From contig CM074695.1 in NCBI GenBank assembly GCA_037367355.1, positions 4,092,001 to 4,156,000 on the forward strand: DNA of 64,000 nucleotides. The letters run 5' to 3'. The notes beneath the pieces were generated by a model, which was not told where the DNA came from, did not search any database, and saw nothing but the letters and a program-made list of their open reading frames with translations. Positions 1 through 11,275 of this stretch are shown here, in pieces (within the stretch, counting starts at the first letter, position 1; every line of letters begins with the position of its first letter). Source of the stretch: Neoscytalidium dimidiatum. Lineage: Eukaryota; Ascomycota; Dothideomycetes; Botryosphaeriales; Botryosphaeriaceae. The translations under genes and the position numbers were made by a program.

Positions 1-694
1 CACAAGGCCTCGTCACGGCCGAGTCACACGCCGCAGTCGTCCATTGTCTCAGGCACCGCCGGTGACGTCTCCCCGCCACGAAGCCGCCGCGTCCGAGCTC
101 CTGTATACCAACACACAGCGAGCAGACGGTCACCGCCGCTCGCTATCCACAACCACATCGACCGCTGCCCAAGCGCCCCCGAACTCTTCCCCGTATCCTC
201 CGCAGCTTATTTCATGCCCTCGTCGCCCGATAACGCGGCAGCCCTCACGAACCCCCAACCCGGCATCGGATACTTGTATCAGCAGCACCACCGCAACCGG
301 TCGAGAGGCGTAGACAACGTGCAGACGCGTGGGCGGAACATATCGCGATATGAATTTGGAAGAAGAGACCGCTATGGAGAGCGCGTTACGCGTATCTTTC
401 CTAGAGAGATGTGAGTTACCCCGCTGGAGTGAGGTGTGAGTGCGAGGGGCTGTCGAGGCCTTGCAGCGGCCTTCCTCGGGAACTGCGGCTTGTCATCAAC
501 GGACAGATGCCAAACGGTTATTACGCTGGTCGTATGCTCCCTCGAGCCGTTGTTTGTGCCGGGCCAGCAGTGCCGTGGACCCCGAGAGCTTTCGCGAACG
601 TGGTCGACAACGCTGGCACTTCACCGCCCACGACCCGCCCACCTGCAGCTCAGCAAAAAGCACCATCCCCCATTCTGGCCTTCTGTTAACTTCT
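1..694. other. Upstream region of the BCAS3-like gene
   Basis: No coding region is supported here; the open frames have no recognisable motif. The stretch probably holds the promoter and 5' leader of the plus-strand WD40 gene that starts at 695. A perfect 14-bp palindrome, CATATCGCGATATG, lies at 339-352. A consensus-like donor (GTGAGTTACC) lies near 410, so an intron in the leader is possible. I could not identify its acceptor with confidence. Confidence 0.4.
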
Positions 695-3600
695 ATGTCC
701 GACAGAGCAAAATCTCCGCAATCCGCAACGCGGTATCAAGCCTCCCCCAACCCTGCGACGTCGCCCCTCATTTCCGCCTTCGGCACCACCACGACTACCG
801 CTGCACACTACACAAGCGAGTGGACAAAGTCGTTGCCCTTCTTCGCCGGACAAGCCTTGCCCAATGGGAGGAGTGTGAGCGGGTCTCCAGGCCAGAACTA
901 CGGTGCCTCCAACTCACCGCCCACCATTGGTGGTAGACCGATGAGCCACCCGAATCACTACCCGAGCTTTGGCGGCAGGATGCAGGCCTCCCCACACCAG
1001 TCGCCGCCGCGAGATCGCCGTGCCTCCATGTTCTCGCAGTATTCCCAGCAGCCGCCGCTTCCTCATCAGCCCCAGTCTCACTTTTACGGCCTTTCCGATG
1101 TCGACTTTGGCTTGGATCCTCCGCAGGGGGAATTGATACCTGGCGCAAATGGGTACTTCTGTGGCTTCGACACACTTGACGCAGCTGGCGATAAGCCATC
1201 CTCGCGTCTGGGACAGAATGTACTTCTGGTGGGTTATGAGGGAGGTATTGATGTTCTCGATGTCAGAGCGCAACATATGAATGTGCTGGGTAGGGTTGAG
1301 GGTCTGCGTGGGGCTGTCATTGGCGCCAAGATAGTGCAATGGTCCGGCGGTACAGACCCGTGTGCAGACGATCGCCCGCTGGTTGCTCTTGTCATTCATG
1401 GACCGCTTTTGGATGGTGTAAAAGATACCCGTCATTCAAGTGGCTCCTCCTCTGGCGCCTGCACCGATGAGAACGAGGGTTCCTCAAGCCCGCCCACGCG
1501 CCCAGCCTCAGCTCTGGGCGATACCAACTTGGCCGACGTGACCAGCTATCAAACCACTGTCGAAATATGGTCCTTGAAGAAAGGCACGCATGTTGCGACA
1601 TTGTACAAGGCCCCACCCGTACCTGTCACGACTCCATTGGACAGCCCTATGTTCCAGCCCCCGGCTCCCGTCGGTGATCTACGGATCGACGCCAAAGGCA
1701 AATTCGTCGTCGTCGCTTCTGGATGCAGCGGAGAAGTCTTCATATTTGCTCCTAAAAAGGATGAAGCGCACCCAGAAACATTCAGATGCATCGGCAAGGT
1801 GTGGACCACGGTCCAGATCCGCGAACATACTCCGACTCCCAGCTCCGCCAGCTCGACTGAGTTGAATAGTCTTGAGGGTGAAAGCCCTGTTTCATTTGGG
1901 AATCCACTCTTCTCCCTCAGTGAGCGCTGGATTGCGGTAGTACCACCGGGCTCTTCTTCCTTGTATTCTCTGAATGGCGCAACTTTACTGTCACCTTCGT
2001 ATCCAAAGCCACCTGGGATGAGCACGCATGCTCCACCTCCGCCACCTTCTGCGAACTGCCAAGTTGATGCCCCTGAGGATAGTTTCCTCAAGAATGCTTC
2101 TCGTGAGGTTGCTCAGCAGGCCATGAAAGGTATGCAATGGGCTGCTAGCACGGGCATGCAGGCTTGGAAGAACTATTGGAGCAACAAACCGGTGAACGAA
2201 CAGCCACCCAATGGTGCTATGGCGGTGGACAACCAAGGCCAAGCTTACTTCCCCCCCACGCACGGTCACAGCCAGAGTTCTCCTCAGTCTAGCCATGAAC
2301 CTTCTTTGGTCTCAGTGTTCGATATGCAGAGAATGGCTGACACTGATTCTCCACGGAATCGAAGTATCCCGCAGCCGCTCACCACTTTCACAGCGCCACT
2401 GGGCTGCAGCTTCCTTTCCTTCTCCCCAAGTGGACTTATGTTGATGACCTTCAGCAAGAAGGGCGACAACCAGTTTGTCTGGGACCTGAACTGCATGTAT
2501 CACACAAGCTCCCGGGGTTCGCGCGGAAATAGATCTTCGCAGTCACATGTCCGACAAGTAGCCAAGTTCACGCGGATGACTGTCGCAAACATCGTTGATG
2601 TGGCCTGGTCCGCACCCAGCGCCCGCAGACTGGCGATTCTGACGGACAAAGGAACTGTCCACATGTATCCCATGCCCGCGTCTGCATTTCAATGGCCACC
2701 TCCTAGGCGTGTTCGTAAACCAAACGAGCAAGCCAAGAAAGAGGCCCCCGAGGAACCACCAGCGAAAGGAAGCGGCATCATCGGTTCCGCTGCTCAGAAT
2801 ATTTCTGGCAAAGCTAAACCTTTCTTCAATTCAGTTCGCAAGCGAGGCGGCAGTGTTGGGTCCGGATTCAGCTTGAGCAATCTCAGCATGACTCCTGCCG
2901 CTGGTGCCAAAGGCGGCAAGGCAGTCGCTGCGGGCTTGGGAAAATCCATCGGAGGTGCTGCAAGCAATTTGAAGCATGCTGGCGATAATAAGCTCCACCT
3001 GCCTCTGTTGGTCAACGGTGTCAACCCATCTTCTATGGCCTGGCTTATCAACACGAAGCACCGCGATCCCCGTATTGCACTCGTCGCTGGAGGTGTCTTG
3101 ACTATCCACAAAGTCAACTTTAAGGAAGTCAGAAGTAAGAACGGACGGCCGCAGACCCGAATTTCCAAGCAGAAGCTGGTCGAGTATAGCCTCAATCCGA
3201 TTCGAGATAATCCGATTGCTCCTGCCACTCTAGCGTATCTCACCTCCAAGCCCGGCGAGGAATTTGCGCCATTCCCTGGGCTTGAGCGATCTAGTGAGTC
3301 ATACTGGACTCCCAAGGCGCCCGCTGTTGGCCGTCGCAAGGCAAAAGGCATGATGTCTCATCCTCTGGCGACTGCCGAAATCGAGACAAACACACCCTAC
3401 CAGCCATTTCATACTGACCGTCGTATTGATCTCTATATCAACGACATCCCTGAGCCTAGCCACGAGGAGGAAGGAACAGAAGAACAAGAAATCCATGTCG
3501 TTGAGGCGCTGCATCACGTCGAGGACAACAGCGCATGGGCATTTGGCACTGATCTTCCTTCGGTCAAGGTTACCCTGCCCTCCTCACACGCTTACGATGA

Positions 3601-3844
3601 TGAACCTCTCTCAGATGATTTGCTTGGCCTTGACCTCAGTGGAAATGGTCCTGGACCGGGAGGCGCAGCCGGAATGGTGAGCGACTTTGCTCTACGCGAG
3701 GGTGATGAGGAGGTCGAGCAGGTCGTCGTCACGACTAGGCGGCGCCGCATCAAGCGCAAGGATATGGAAGATGGCGCTGCGGCCGAGGAGGGTTTCTTCG
3801 AAGATGACTGCGAGGTCTGGGATTTCGCCGGCGATAGGGTCTAG
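695..3844 (+). CDS. BCAS3-like WD40 repeat protein
   Basis: Single-exon gene of 1049 residues. The frame stays open upstream to 440, but that start would be GTG; the first ATG with a typical low-complexity N-terminus is at 695. After about 150 disordered Pro/Ser/Gln-rich residues come WD-type blades. They include VLLVGYEGGIDVLDV, a blade with VEIWSLKKGTHVATLY, one with FVVVASGCSGEVFIF, and the BCAS3-type block GCSFLSFSPSGLMLMTFS followed by FVWDL. The C-terminal third is basic, then acidic near the end. BCAS3-type beta-propellers bind phosphoinositides and associate with phagophores in animals; the same role here is inference. Another WD40 scaffold is the main alternative. The gene is followed by a long gene-free stretch. 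Confidence 0.75.
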   Translation: MSDRAKSPQSATRYQASPNPATSPLISAFGTTTTTAAHYTSEWTKSLPFFAGQALPNGRSVSGSPGQNYGASNSPPTIGGRPMSHPNHYPSFGGRMQASPHQSPPRDRRASMFSQYSQQPPLPHQPQSHFYGLSDVDFGLDPPQGELIPGANGYFCGFDTLDAAGDKPSSRLGQNVLLVGYEGGIDVLDVRAQHMNVLGRVEGLRGAVIGAKIVQWSGGTDPCADDRPLVALVIHGPLLDGVKDTRHSSGSSSGACTDENEGSSSPPTRPASALGDTNLADVTSYQTTVEIWSLKKGTHVATLYKAPPVPVTTPLDSPMFQPPAPVGDLRIDAKGKFVVVASGCSGEVFIFAPKKDEAHPETFRCIGKVWTTVQIREHTPTPSSASSTELNSLEGESPVSFGNPLFSLSERWIAVVPPGSSSLYSLNGATLLSPSYPKPPGMSTHAPPPPPSANCQVDAPEDSFLKNASREVAQQAMKGMQWAASTGMQAWKNYWSNKPVNEQPPNGAMAVDNQGQAYFPPTHGHSQSSPQSSHEPSLVSVFDMQRMADTDSPRNRSIPQPLTTFTAPLGCSFLSFSPSGLMLMTFSKKGDNQFVWDLNCMYHTSSRGSRGNRSSQSHVRQVAKFTRMTVANIVDVAWSAPSARRLAILTDKGTVHMYPMPASAFQWPPPRRVRKPNEQAKKEAPEEPPAKGSGIIGSAAQNISGKAKPFFNSVRKRGGSVGSGFSLSNLSMTPAAGAKGGKAVAAGLGKSIGGAASNLKHAGDNKLHLPLLVNGVNPSSMAWLINTKHRDPRIALVAGGVLTIHKVNFKEVRSKNGRPQTRISKQKLVEYSLNPIRDNPIAPATLAYLTSKPGEEFAPFPGLERSSESYWTPKAPAVGRRKAKGMMSHPLATAEIETNTPYQPFHTDRRIDLYINDIPEPSHEEEGTEEQEIHVVEALHHVEDNSAWAFGTDLPSVKVTLPSSHAYDDEPLSDDLLGLDLSGNGPGPGGAAGMVSDFALREGDEEVEQVVVTTRRRRIKRKDMEDGAAAEEGFFEDDCEVWDFAGDRV

Positions 3845-5146
3845 ATTTTCCTCCTTCTCCCGGCAGTTCTGCTCACTTACCGCGTGGACGATCTCAACTC
3901 ATCCGGCTTTCTTTTTCCTCTTCATCAACTTTATTTTGTTGCATTGAACGTTTTGAGAGTCACTTGGAGTACGTCTTTTGGATGAACGCTTTGAGCGGAG
4001 GAAACGATGCATCGGATACCACATTATGCTCTCAGAGACCCCAGACCCCAGTTTGATTTCCCCACTTGGATTCTCCTTTTTGACTTTCTCAAAGTACAGC
4101 AAACCCATCATCATATTACACATTCGTGTTTAATCACGGCGTTTTCATGCATAGACGTGGGGTGTTCGTTTGAGCTTATCGGTCTGGGTCGGGTCTCATG
4201 GGGAATCTCTGGAGTGATTGATTGTCTATTGAACTGAATCACCTGTCTCTGTTTTACTGTTTGCAGCTTCGGTCATATTTTCGAAGCTGGAGGGATCTAT
4301 GTATCTCTCTCTCCTGTAGTTCAGTCATTGGAGTTTCTCATACTCGTTATGGCTTGTGTTCTTTTCCTTCCCCTGGAATTTATGTATTTGGTGGGTTGGG
4401 CGAGAGGCTGGTTGGCTAGGTTTGGGAGGCCGGGAAGGGATGGACTGGGGGGGATGTATTACAGGGGATATATACAAAGCAGAAAATCATACTCACTGCA
4501 GTGGTGGTTATGCGTGCCATTAGCTTGCGTTGATGTGCTGTCGACTGGAGAGCTGCCTATTTGCAATTTTTCTGGTCTGGAGAGTCTATCACGAACAGTA
4601 AGATTTCTCGCTCGCACAGGCAATGGCACTTCTGAGCTTCGTGGGCTGATTACAGTAACACAGAACACCTGCAAATAGATCATTGCGTAAATGGAGTTGA
4701 ACTAGCTGATTGGGTGTGAATCTTCCAAGTTTCCCTTGTAAACTTGCAACCGTGTCACCGTCTCAACCTCTCATATCTACCACATCATCATACCATAACT
4801 CTCCAGGCAAGGTATTGTTATGCAGTCAGGAAACTGAGACAAGAATCGCCTCCCTTCTGAGTGATGAAGCGGGCGCACCGTCCGCGTCAACTGTGCGATG
4901 CGAACCAGGAGGATCTCCGGCGAAGGATGGGCCCGTTTTGAAGCCCACGCGGCACGACGTCTGTAGCGAAGATCTTCCCCAAGTTTTGCAACGTCAACCG
5001 TACCACGCGCTGCCTCGACCGCTACTGCGGCGTACGCGCGACATCACGAAGGTCCCGATGGCCTTGCTCTCGGCTAACACCCGGAGGAGCGTGGGAGAGG
5101 GGGTTGCCGGGAACACGTTCCTGCGTTAACCCCCAGACATAAGAGG

Positions 5147-5162
5147 GTGTGTGTGTGTGTGT
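5147..5162. repeat. (GT)8 microsatellite
   Basis: Eight perfect GT units, lying in the gene-free stretch downstream of the BCAS3-like gene. Confidence 0.9.
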
Positions 5163-5311
5163 AGTCGGCAGCTCGCTCCTCCTCCACGAAAAAGGCACTC
5201 TCCGCAGCGGACGACTTTCCAGAAGTGGGTGGGGGTGGGGTTGGACAGGGAGAACGCCGTTAGTGGCGCTGTATGCATGGAGGTGAAGATGGGTTTGACG
5301 AGGGGTATGGG

Positions 5312-5448
5312 TTTTTCTTTTTTTTTTTTTTTTTTGCATGTGCGCGAGGCATGGTAGGTTTGGGGACAAGTTTCCAGCCCGTGGTCGAGATGCCGGGAAC
5401 GCGGCAATCTATCTTGCTCGTAGCAGGACTCTTTTTTTTTTTTTTTTT
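5312..5448. repeat. Pair of oligo-T tracts
   Basis: Two tracts, T24 with a single C (5312-5335) and T17 (5432-5448), are separated by about 96 bp. On the minus strand they are oligo-A tracts, which could be retroposed tails or simple slippage. No target-site duplication was recognised. Confidence 0.6.
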
Positions 5449-8400
5449 CAATCGCGAGGTTCCTATGAACAAGATGGTCGAAGGGGGTTAAGTGTTGAGG
5501 CAGGCTGCGTGCGCCTCTCCTATATTTCGGAAAGAGAGTTTCGTTAGCGCAGGCGGTACGTAAGTCCAGAGCAGTTCATGCAGGTCGTCCTGCAGGCGCA
5601 GATACTAGTACAGATACGCACGGCTCGGTCAAGCCCGACACGTTCCCGTCGCGCCTCGGCGAGAAACGAAGTGAATGGGACTAAGGCAGCGCTGTTGGCG
5701 GTGGCGGTGATGGACTGGCCGGCAGGGGACGCGCAGAGTGGATGGATGCGTGAACGTTTTCCCTTTCCACGTGCTGCGGGAACGAATGTACGAGGCCTGC
5801 TCATTGCCGGATGCGGCATGGGATGGGTGTTTAGTCTGTTTGAGAACGCGAGCGTGCCCGAGCAGGTTTTTGCACGTTGATTTGCCGACGATCCACCTTT
5901 CCTTGGACGGACGGGATATCGATTGGGGAATAAAGCGATTGTCGTGTTGGGGGACGGAATGAGGGTAGTTGTATTACGGTCTTTGGCGGTGGACGAATGG
6001 GAACGCTTCCCTGGGATCATTTGATGTAGTGGTGGTGGGCGAGACTGGGTCTCTGTAGGGGGGGTTCTGGCTGGGGTTATACCTAGGTTCATGCCGGAGA
6101 TCAGACGATTTCAAGATGGGAATGCCTCGTCAAAGCAAGTTTGCAACGCAGTTGATTTCGTAGGAGGTTCTAGCAACCGGTGGTGAGACGTGTTGAGAAC
6201 GAAGTTCACAAAGACGATGTAGCTACCCGGCGTATTCTCATCTTACTGGTTTGATCATCGGGCAAAAACTGGGCCATGGTGCAAGTGCATAATAGACTAA
6301 GGCAGGCGACATTGGCGAGGCACTGAGGCCTGGTGTGCGGCTGTGAGGGAATGCAAATACTTACCAGAGCGGTGGTTGCTCGCTCTCGCTGCACAACATG
6401 CGTGTTCGTGGGAGGCGATCGAGATGCGACCCCTGTCCGTGATCAGATGGGATCGACACACATCACCGAGATCCAAGGGGGGTGATGCGCATCCCCGCGT
6501 CAATGCGCGAGATGACGCCTGAGTCAAGACTCGACTGCAATCCGGTCTTCTTCGAGCCCGCCCATTTTTCTGCCGCCCTTTCTCCATGAGACAACGCTAT
6601 CGAAATTCACGAATCATGCTGGCTGATGCCTCACGAATACGGTCATATCCGAGAGAATTGCCTCAGGATTTGCGTAAGTCAAGCGTAGGCTGGAATCTGA
6701 CTGGGCACTGTGTCACTTCGGGTTATGCGTATGCGGACGCGTGGAGTTTGCAGCCAGTATGTGTACGGTGCCTTACTACGAAGACGCGAAGGGATGGTGA
6801 ACCGGGACAGTGGATCCAACGGCTGTCGCCCTCTCCGTTCCCTTAACTTTGTCCACGCCCTCGGTGCGTTTCGGCGCTGCTGAATTTCTCCATGCAGAAA
6901 GCTCCCGAATGGACACAGCGTTCCCGCAGGCAAAGAAATACACTACGCGACTCGGTGGGCCCATCGCGTCGCATTGCGGTCTGCGCTGTCGCCCGCTTGC
7001 CTCGCTCTTGAGTGCCCGACCGGCTGTGCTATGCGGACGGCGCAGCTGATGCCCGGGTTGCGCGTGTCCTATACCGTACACTGCGCCGTGTCGGGCCCCC
7101 ACCAAAATCCAGCACCAGTAGATCGCACGCTAATCGGGAACCATCTGCGAGTGCCCCCGGAAGACTGAGAAGCCATGCGCCACATACAAAATTCTGTCGA
7201 GAGGGGCGACTCCACGACTCGCGGGCTTGCGGGTCTGCGGGAGGGGCGAAATCTAAGCGCGCGGGTCTTGGGGGACTATTTCCGTCGGCGGAAGGGAAAG
7301 AAAGGATTCCCTTGCCGCGGGCAAGTCGGGGGATTGCGGGACGGCCACTCATCCGCCAGCGAGAGATTTGACAGGTCCTGGGCGGCGAATAATTGGCGAC
7401 GGGCGAAGGCACACGCGAGTCACGTATCGACGGAACTGCGGGGCGAGCGCGGGTGGGGGCCGAAGTATTGGTAACTGAAGCGTCATAGAAACAGAGAGGC
7501 AATGCGATGATCGTTCGCCGGCGTTGTACACGGTGCCAGCTCTAGAGCGGATGAGAGGCCGTCGTGCAGAGTTGATGGAGACTGGAGCGGATGGGATGGG
7601 GGCTCCGCGGATGGACATTCCTTGTATGGCCCTTGCGAACAAGCACAGTAATGGTGAGTAAGTGACTCCGTCAGCATGAAGCGAGAGCCCTAGATTGCCG
7701 AGCAGCAGAGGCGGAGATCCGGTGGAGGATCGATGATGGGGCGAATGCCATGTGGGTGGCGACCCTGCGGCGACCCTACGGCGACCCTTCCATGATCGGC
7801 AGTGTGCCCCTTGTCTCTGGAAAGGATTTAGATGCTGTCCCATAACCCGGTCGCCGGTGAGTGGACGCGTGTGGAGGGGCGGTGACCGGACTGTGGAACG
7901 CCAGAATGCCATATGGGCCGGAGGAGAGCAAGCGATGGCAGATCTCAGTGGATCTGGGGATCAGCAAGACAGCAAGGACCCTGAATCGCTGAGGAACGCG
8001 CGCAATCTCGTCTATCTGCCTGCCTGCAAATCTCTCTCCTGTTTCTGCTTTTCTCTCCGATGGTTGTGGGCCACAGCTACGCAGGCGCGCGCCAGAAGAG
8101 CCGAAGAACGCCAACGGCGTCGCAAAAAGAAAAGGAAAAGGGAAAAAAAAGGAACGTTCGGTACCGCTGGTGAGCGATTGCTGCCGACCAGCGTCCATCA
8201 ACGAGGACGCCCTACCTGCACGGCCTTCGCAGCGTGACTGTAGTGTTCACTGCCGCTGCCCTCGCTTGTCCTATTTGGTACTGGACGATTGCGAGCACTC
8301 CCTCACCCGTGCGCGCGTACTGATCACTGTGACCCGCACGCACAAGACGCTGGGCACGGGGCTCTCCATAAGCACCATCAATCTATTATCACCTCCAGTC

Positions 8401-9837
8401 GTCATCGCTATTCGTCAGACCGAGTGGCTGCCACGCCACGCCAGCATCTGGCCAAGACGCGCACACACTTCTCTCCATTGAGTGCCTGTTTCATCACCAA
8501 ACGGTTCGAAACAGAAAAGCCTCACAGCCACGGCAGAGATGATGCCCGTCCAAGAGCCTTTCAGCTGGAGAGCTAATCTTTGTCGAAGAGTAACAGCGGC
8601 AAGCCCAGTGGAAGCCACTCGTCCGATTGCTCGAGCGGTTCCGCTCCCGCCATTACGCCTCTACACGCTCTGCGGAGGGGTTTGCGCCTCCAGCTGGCTG
8701 GAATGTGGGTTCTATCGATGAAAAGGGCAAAGTAAAGGAGGAGGGGCGCAAAAAATGGCCGACCGGCCTCGTGGCCGGTGGAGGGGTGGATGCGGCGTCC
8801 GCGTGTTGAACGATAGCAGGAACCGCCACCCGTAATTAATGCTCTAGGCCTCTAGTAGCTGGCCCTGGACGCCACCGCGTGTTTTTGCGTTTTTTGCGTC
8901 TCAACGCCGGCGAACGCCTGGGGCTGATGGGGAGGGGTAAGAACAGGTTCGGCGCCATGACGAGTGGGCGCAGCATGTTCACCTGCGTATGCTAATGTGC
9001 ACTGATTGTGGGAGTTGAAGGGTGTTCGTGCGGACTGCTTAGTGGCGCCAAGTTCTCGTACGTTTTTCTGCGGTCCTGTGGACCTAGGCCCTATCGCGTT
9101 GCAGGGTGATCCCAGGCATTGGCAGTGCGCCCTTGCGCCAGAGGCGCTGCTTCGTCTGTGTAATGCGTTCGGTGCCTGGCGTTTAGTGCTCCCATCCGAC
9201 ATTGCGAAATCTGCCAAGTTTGCTGTTGCTGTGAACTCTTACTTTCCGGCCCTGACGATCCCTCGGTCGTGGGCCGACGCCTTCTTGTCCCTGGATAGCC
9301 GCTGCGTCCATTATTTCACGTGCGGGATGAGGGTGCGTTAGCCGCGGTATTGGATTGGGGCAGTCACGGCGCGTGCGTACCTCTCCTGTCCTGCTGCTGC
9401 TTCAATCGAGGCGTTGGCGGTTTGATTAGTGTGTTGCTTCGTATACTGTGACTGTGGCACTTGAATCACCCCTTGGCACTGTCCACAGTGGCGCAGCCCT
9501 TTGCAATTCGATCGTGATAAGTTCCTCAATCGTTGCAAATTAAGTAGGTCTGTAATGTAGTATGTGGTATAGACGGAGAGCTGACATAAGAAAAAAAAAA
9601 GGAATATGCAAAAATCGAGAACTCGTACCGCCGCCCGTGGTATATTCAACGAGACGAATGCTCTTCCCTATGTCGTCAATCCGAGAACTGCGCCGTAGCC
9701 CGTGATAATTATCCAAAGCCGCTCCGCCCGCATGCAATCGTATGCGCCGTAGAACAAGTGACCACCAGAACCTGCCTTCCCAAGTCTTTTTCATGGCCCT
9801 TCTTTTACAAGAAACACATCTCTTTCTCTCCTTATCT

Positions 9838-11275
9838 CTAGTGGTGTTGGGTATGATGAGGATGTAACGTCGACACCTTCGTCCTGTACATTCCAGCTCC
9901 GGTTTGCCAAGGATCCTGTACGAGATGGCTTTCGTCATCCATATCCGAGGGCCCCATCGTTGAACTCTGCTCGTCCTTGGTGCTGGAATTGGATATTTGG
10001 TCGACGTCGTGCAATGCTGCTTTCATATCCGGATTGGGCATGCTGCGGACCACAACTTCTTGCGTCTTCTGAATGCCCTCGCCATCGAACTCGAACCTCG
10101 AATCGGAGCGACCATGGCTGCTGGTAAGCTCCATAGCGGTGTGCGTGCCGTTGGAACTGCTTCCTTTGGCGTATACGAATTCGTGGTGGACACTTGCGCC
10201 GTTGCCACGCTTGGCGGCGGCTGAGATAGCGATCTTGCGAATAAGGCTTGCCATGGTCAACTCGATGTTGAGCTTGACCAGATATGCGAGCGGGTGGAAC
10301 TGGATATATCTGCCTGAATGTCAGATCGTCTGCACTTTAGTTCGTGTCCCAAGGGTCACTGACACGAAGGAGTTCGGGATCGACATGGCGGCGATGATCA
10401 TGACGTCCATGAGCAGCGAGATGAAGATGATGCGAACGTTGAACTTCAGCAGAGAGTTGTACTTCTGCAGACCGTTTGCGACCAGATTCTTCCGCACAGT
10501 CTTGATGAAATAACCGTTAAGCACGGCGTCCATGATCAGATAGATGACTTTCTCGATACGATCCCAAATTTCGTTAATATGGATATATCTGTACAAATAT
10601 GAGTAAACTGTTCATTTAGTCATCAACGTCGATGCGTGACCGACCTTTCGGATATTTGCAAACGGGCTGGAATCCAGATGTTGAAGACACTGATGTTGAT
10701 GAGCGTAACGAGGACGGCAGTAACGATCATAATCATCCGTGCTTTGTCCTTGTTCATGGAAATGACACGGACACGGTTGATGATGATCTGAAGCAGAAGC
10801 TGCACTTGGACACACCACCAGAATACTGAGAATCATTAGCCGCTGGCGAGACGGAGCGTGCCGAACGGAAGCCGGCGATGAGAGAGGGAGAGTTGAAGAG
10901 ACGTACGGATGGTGAAGTAAAACGCAAAACCTAGTGAAATCGTCAGTATCGGCAGCACGTTCAAGTCGCGGGCGGGGGAGTCGCACTCGGATGAATCAGT
11001 CGAAGCAAGAAAATCCAGCACTCAGCGCCCATGACAATGGACACAATGAGTTCCAGCCATACCAGCCAAATGTAAACACTTTTCACTGGGTTCCGAGCCT
11101 GCTTCGTTTGGTCGTAGCCCTGCCAAGCGCAGATTCCGGCCCATACGACAGTTAGAAACCAGACGGCGGATGCTGCTGCGAAGTCGCCCTTGGTGATGTC
11201 CTCAGGTTCGTAGTTAGGAGAGATCAGAGGGCCGACTGGACCGGGCAGAGCCTCCTTGCTCCAGTTGATGCCCAT
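9838..11275 (-). CDS. Seven-transmembrane integral membrane protein, function unknown
   Basis: Exons 10987-11275, 10907-10930, 10645-10825, 10364-10588 and 9838-10309 give 396 residues, with introns of 54-81 bp. The ATG at 11275 is used; the frame upstream offers only TTG. Seven hydrophobic segments lie at about residues 34-51, 66-92, 98-121, 134-155, 177-193, 216-236 and 240-262. They are followed by a hydrophilic tail of about 130 residues rich in Ser, His and Asp. Segment 7 reads FHPLAYLVKLNIELTMASLI, and a conserved-looking loop precedes segment 5 (YIHINEIWDRIEKVIYLIMD). The layout resembles uncharacterised fungal seven-helix membrane proteins, possibly receptor-like. I see no retinal-binding or ion-selectivity motif. 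The 24-bp second exon is small but is required to keep frame. Confidence 0.8.

Larger units (their letters stand above)
3845..9837. other. About 6 kb without a supportable gene
   Basis: All open frames are short, lack recognisable motifs and overlap on both strands. I found no chain of splice-compatible exons. The visible content is low-complexity: a (GT)8 microsatellite at 5147-5162 and oligo-T tracts at 5312-5335 (one interruption) and 5432-5448. Between about 6.9 and 8.3 kb the DNA is CpG-rich. An untranslated transcript, regulatory DNA or decayed sequence would all fit. Confidence 0.5.

Noticed and set aside
440..694. N-terminal extension of the BCAS3-like protein
   Set aside because: It begins at GTG and gives an Arg/Cys/Ser-rich stretch unlike the disordered leader that starts at the ATG at 695.
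5312..5448. Retrotransposon tail
   Set aside because: Oligo-T tracts alone, with no reverse-transcriptase sequence or target duplication, are insufficient evidence.
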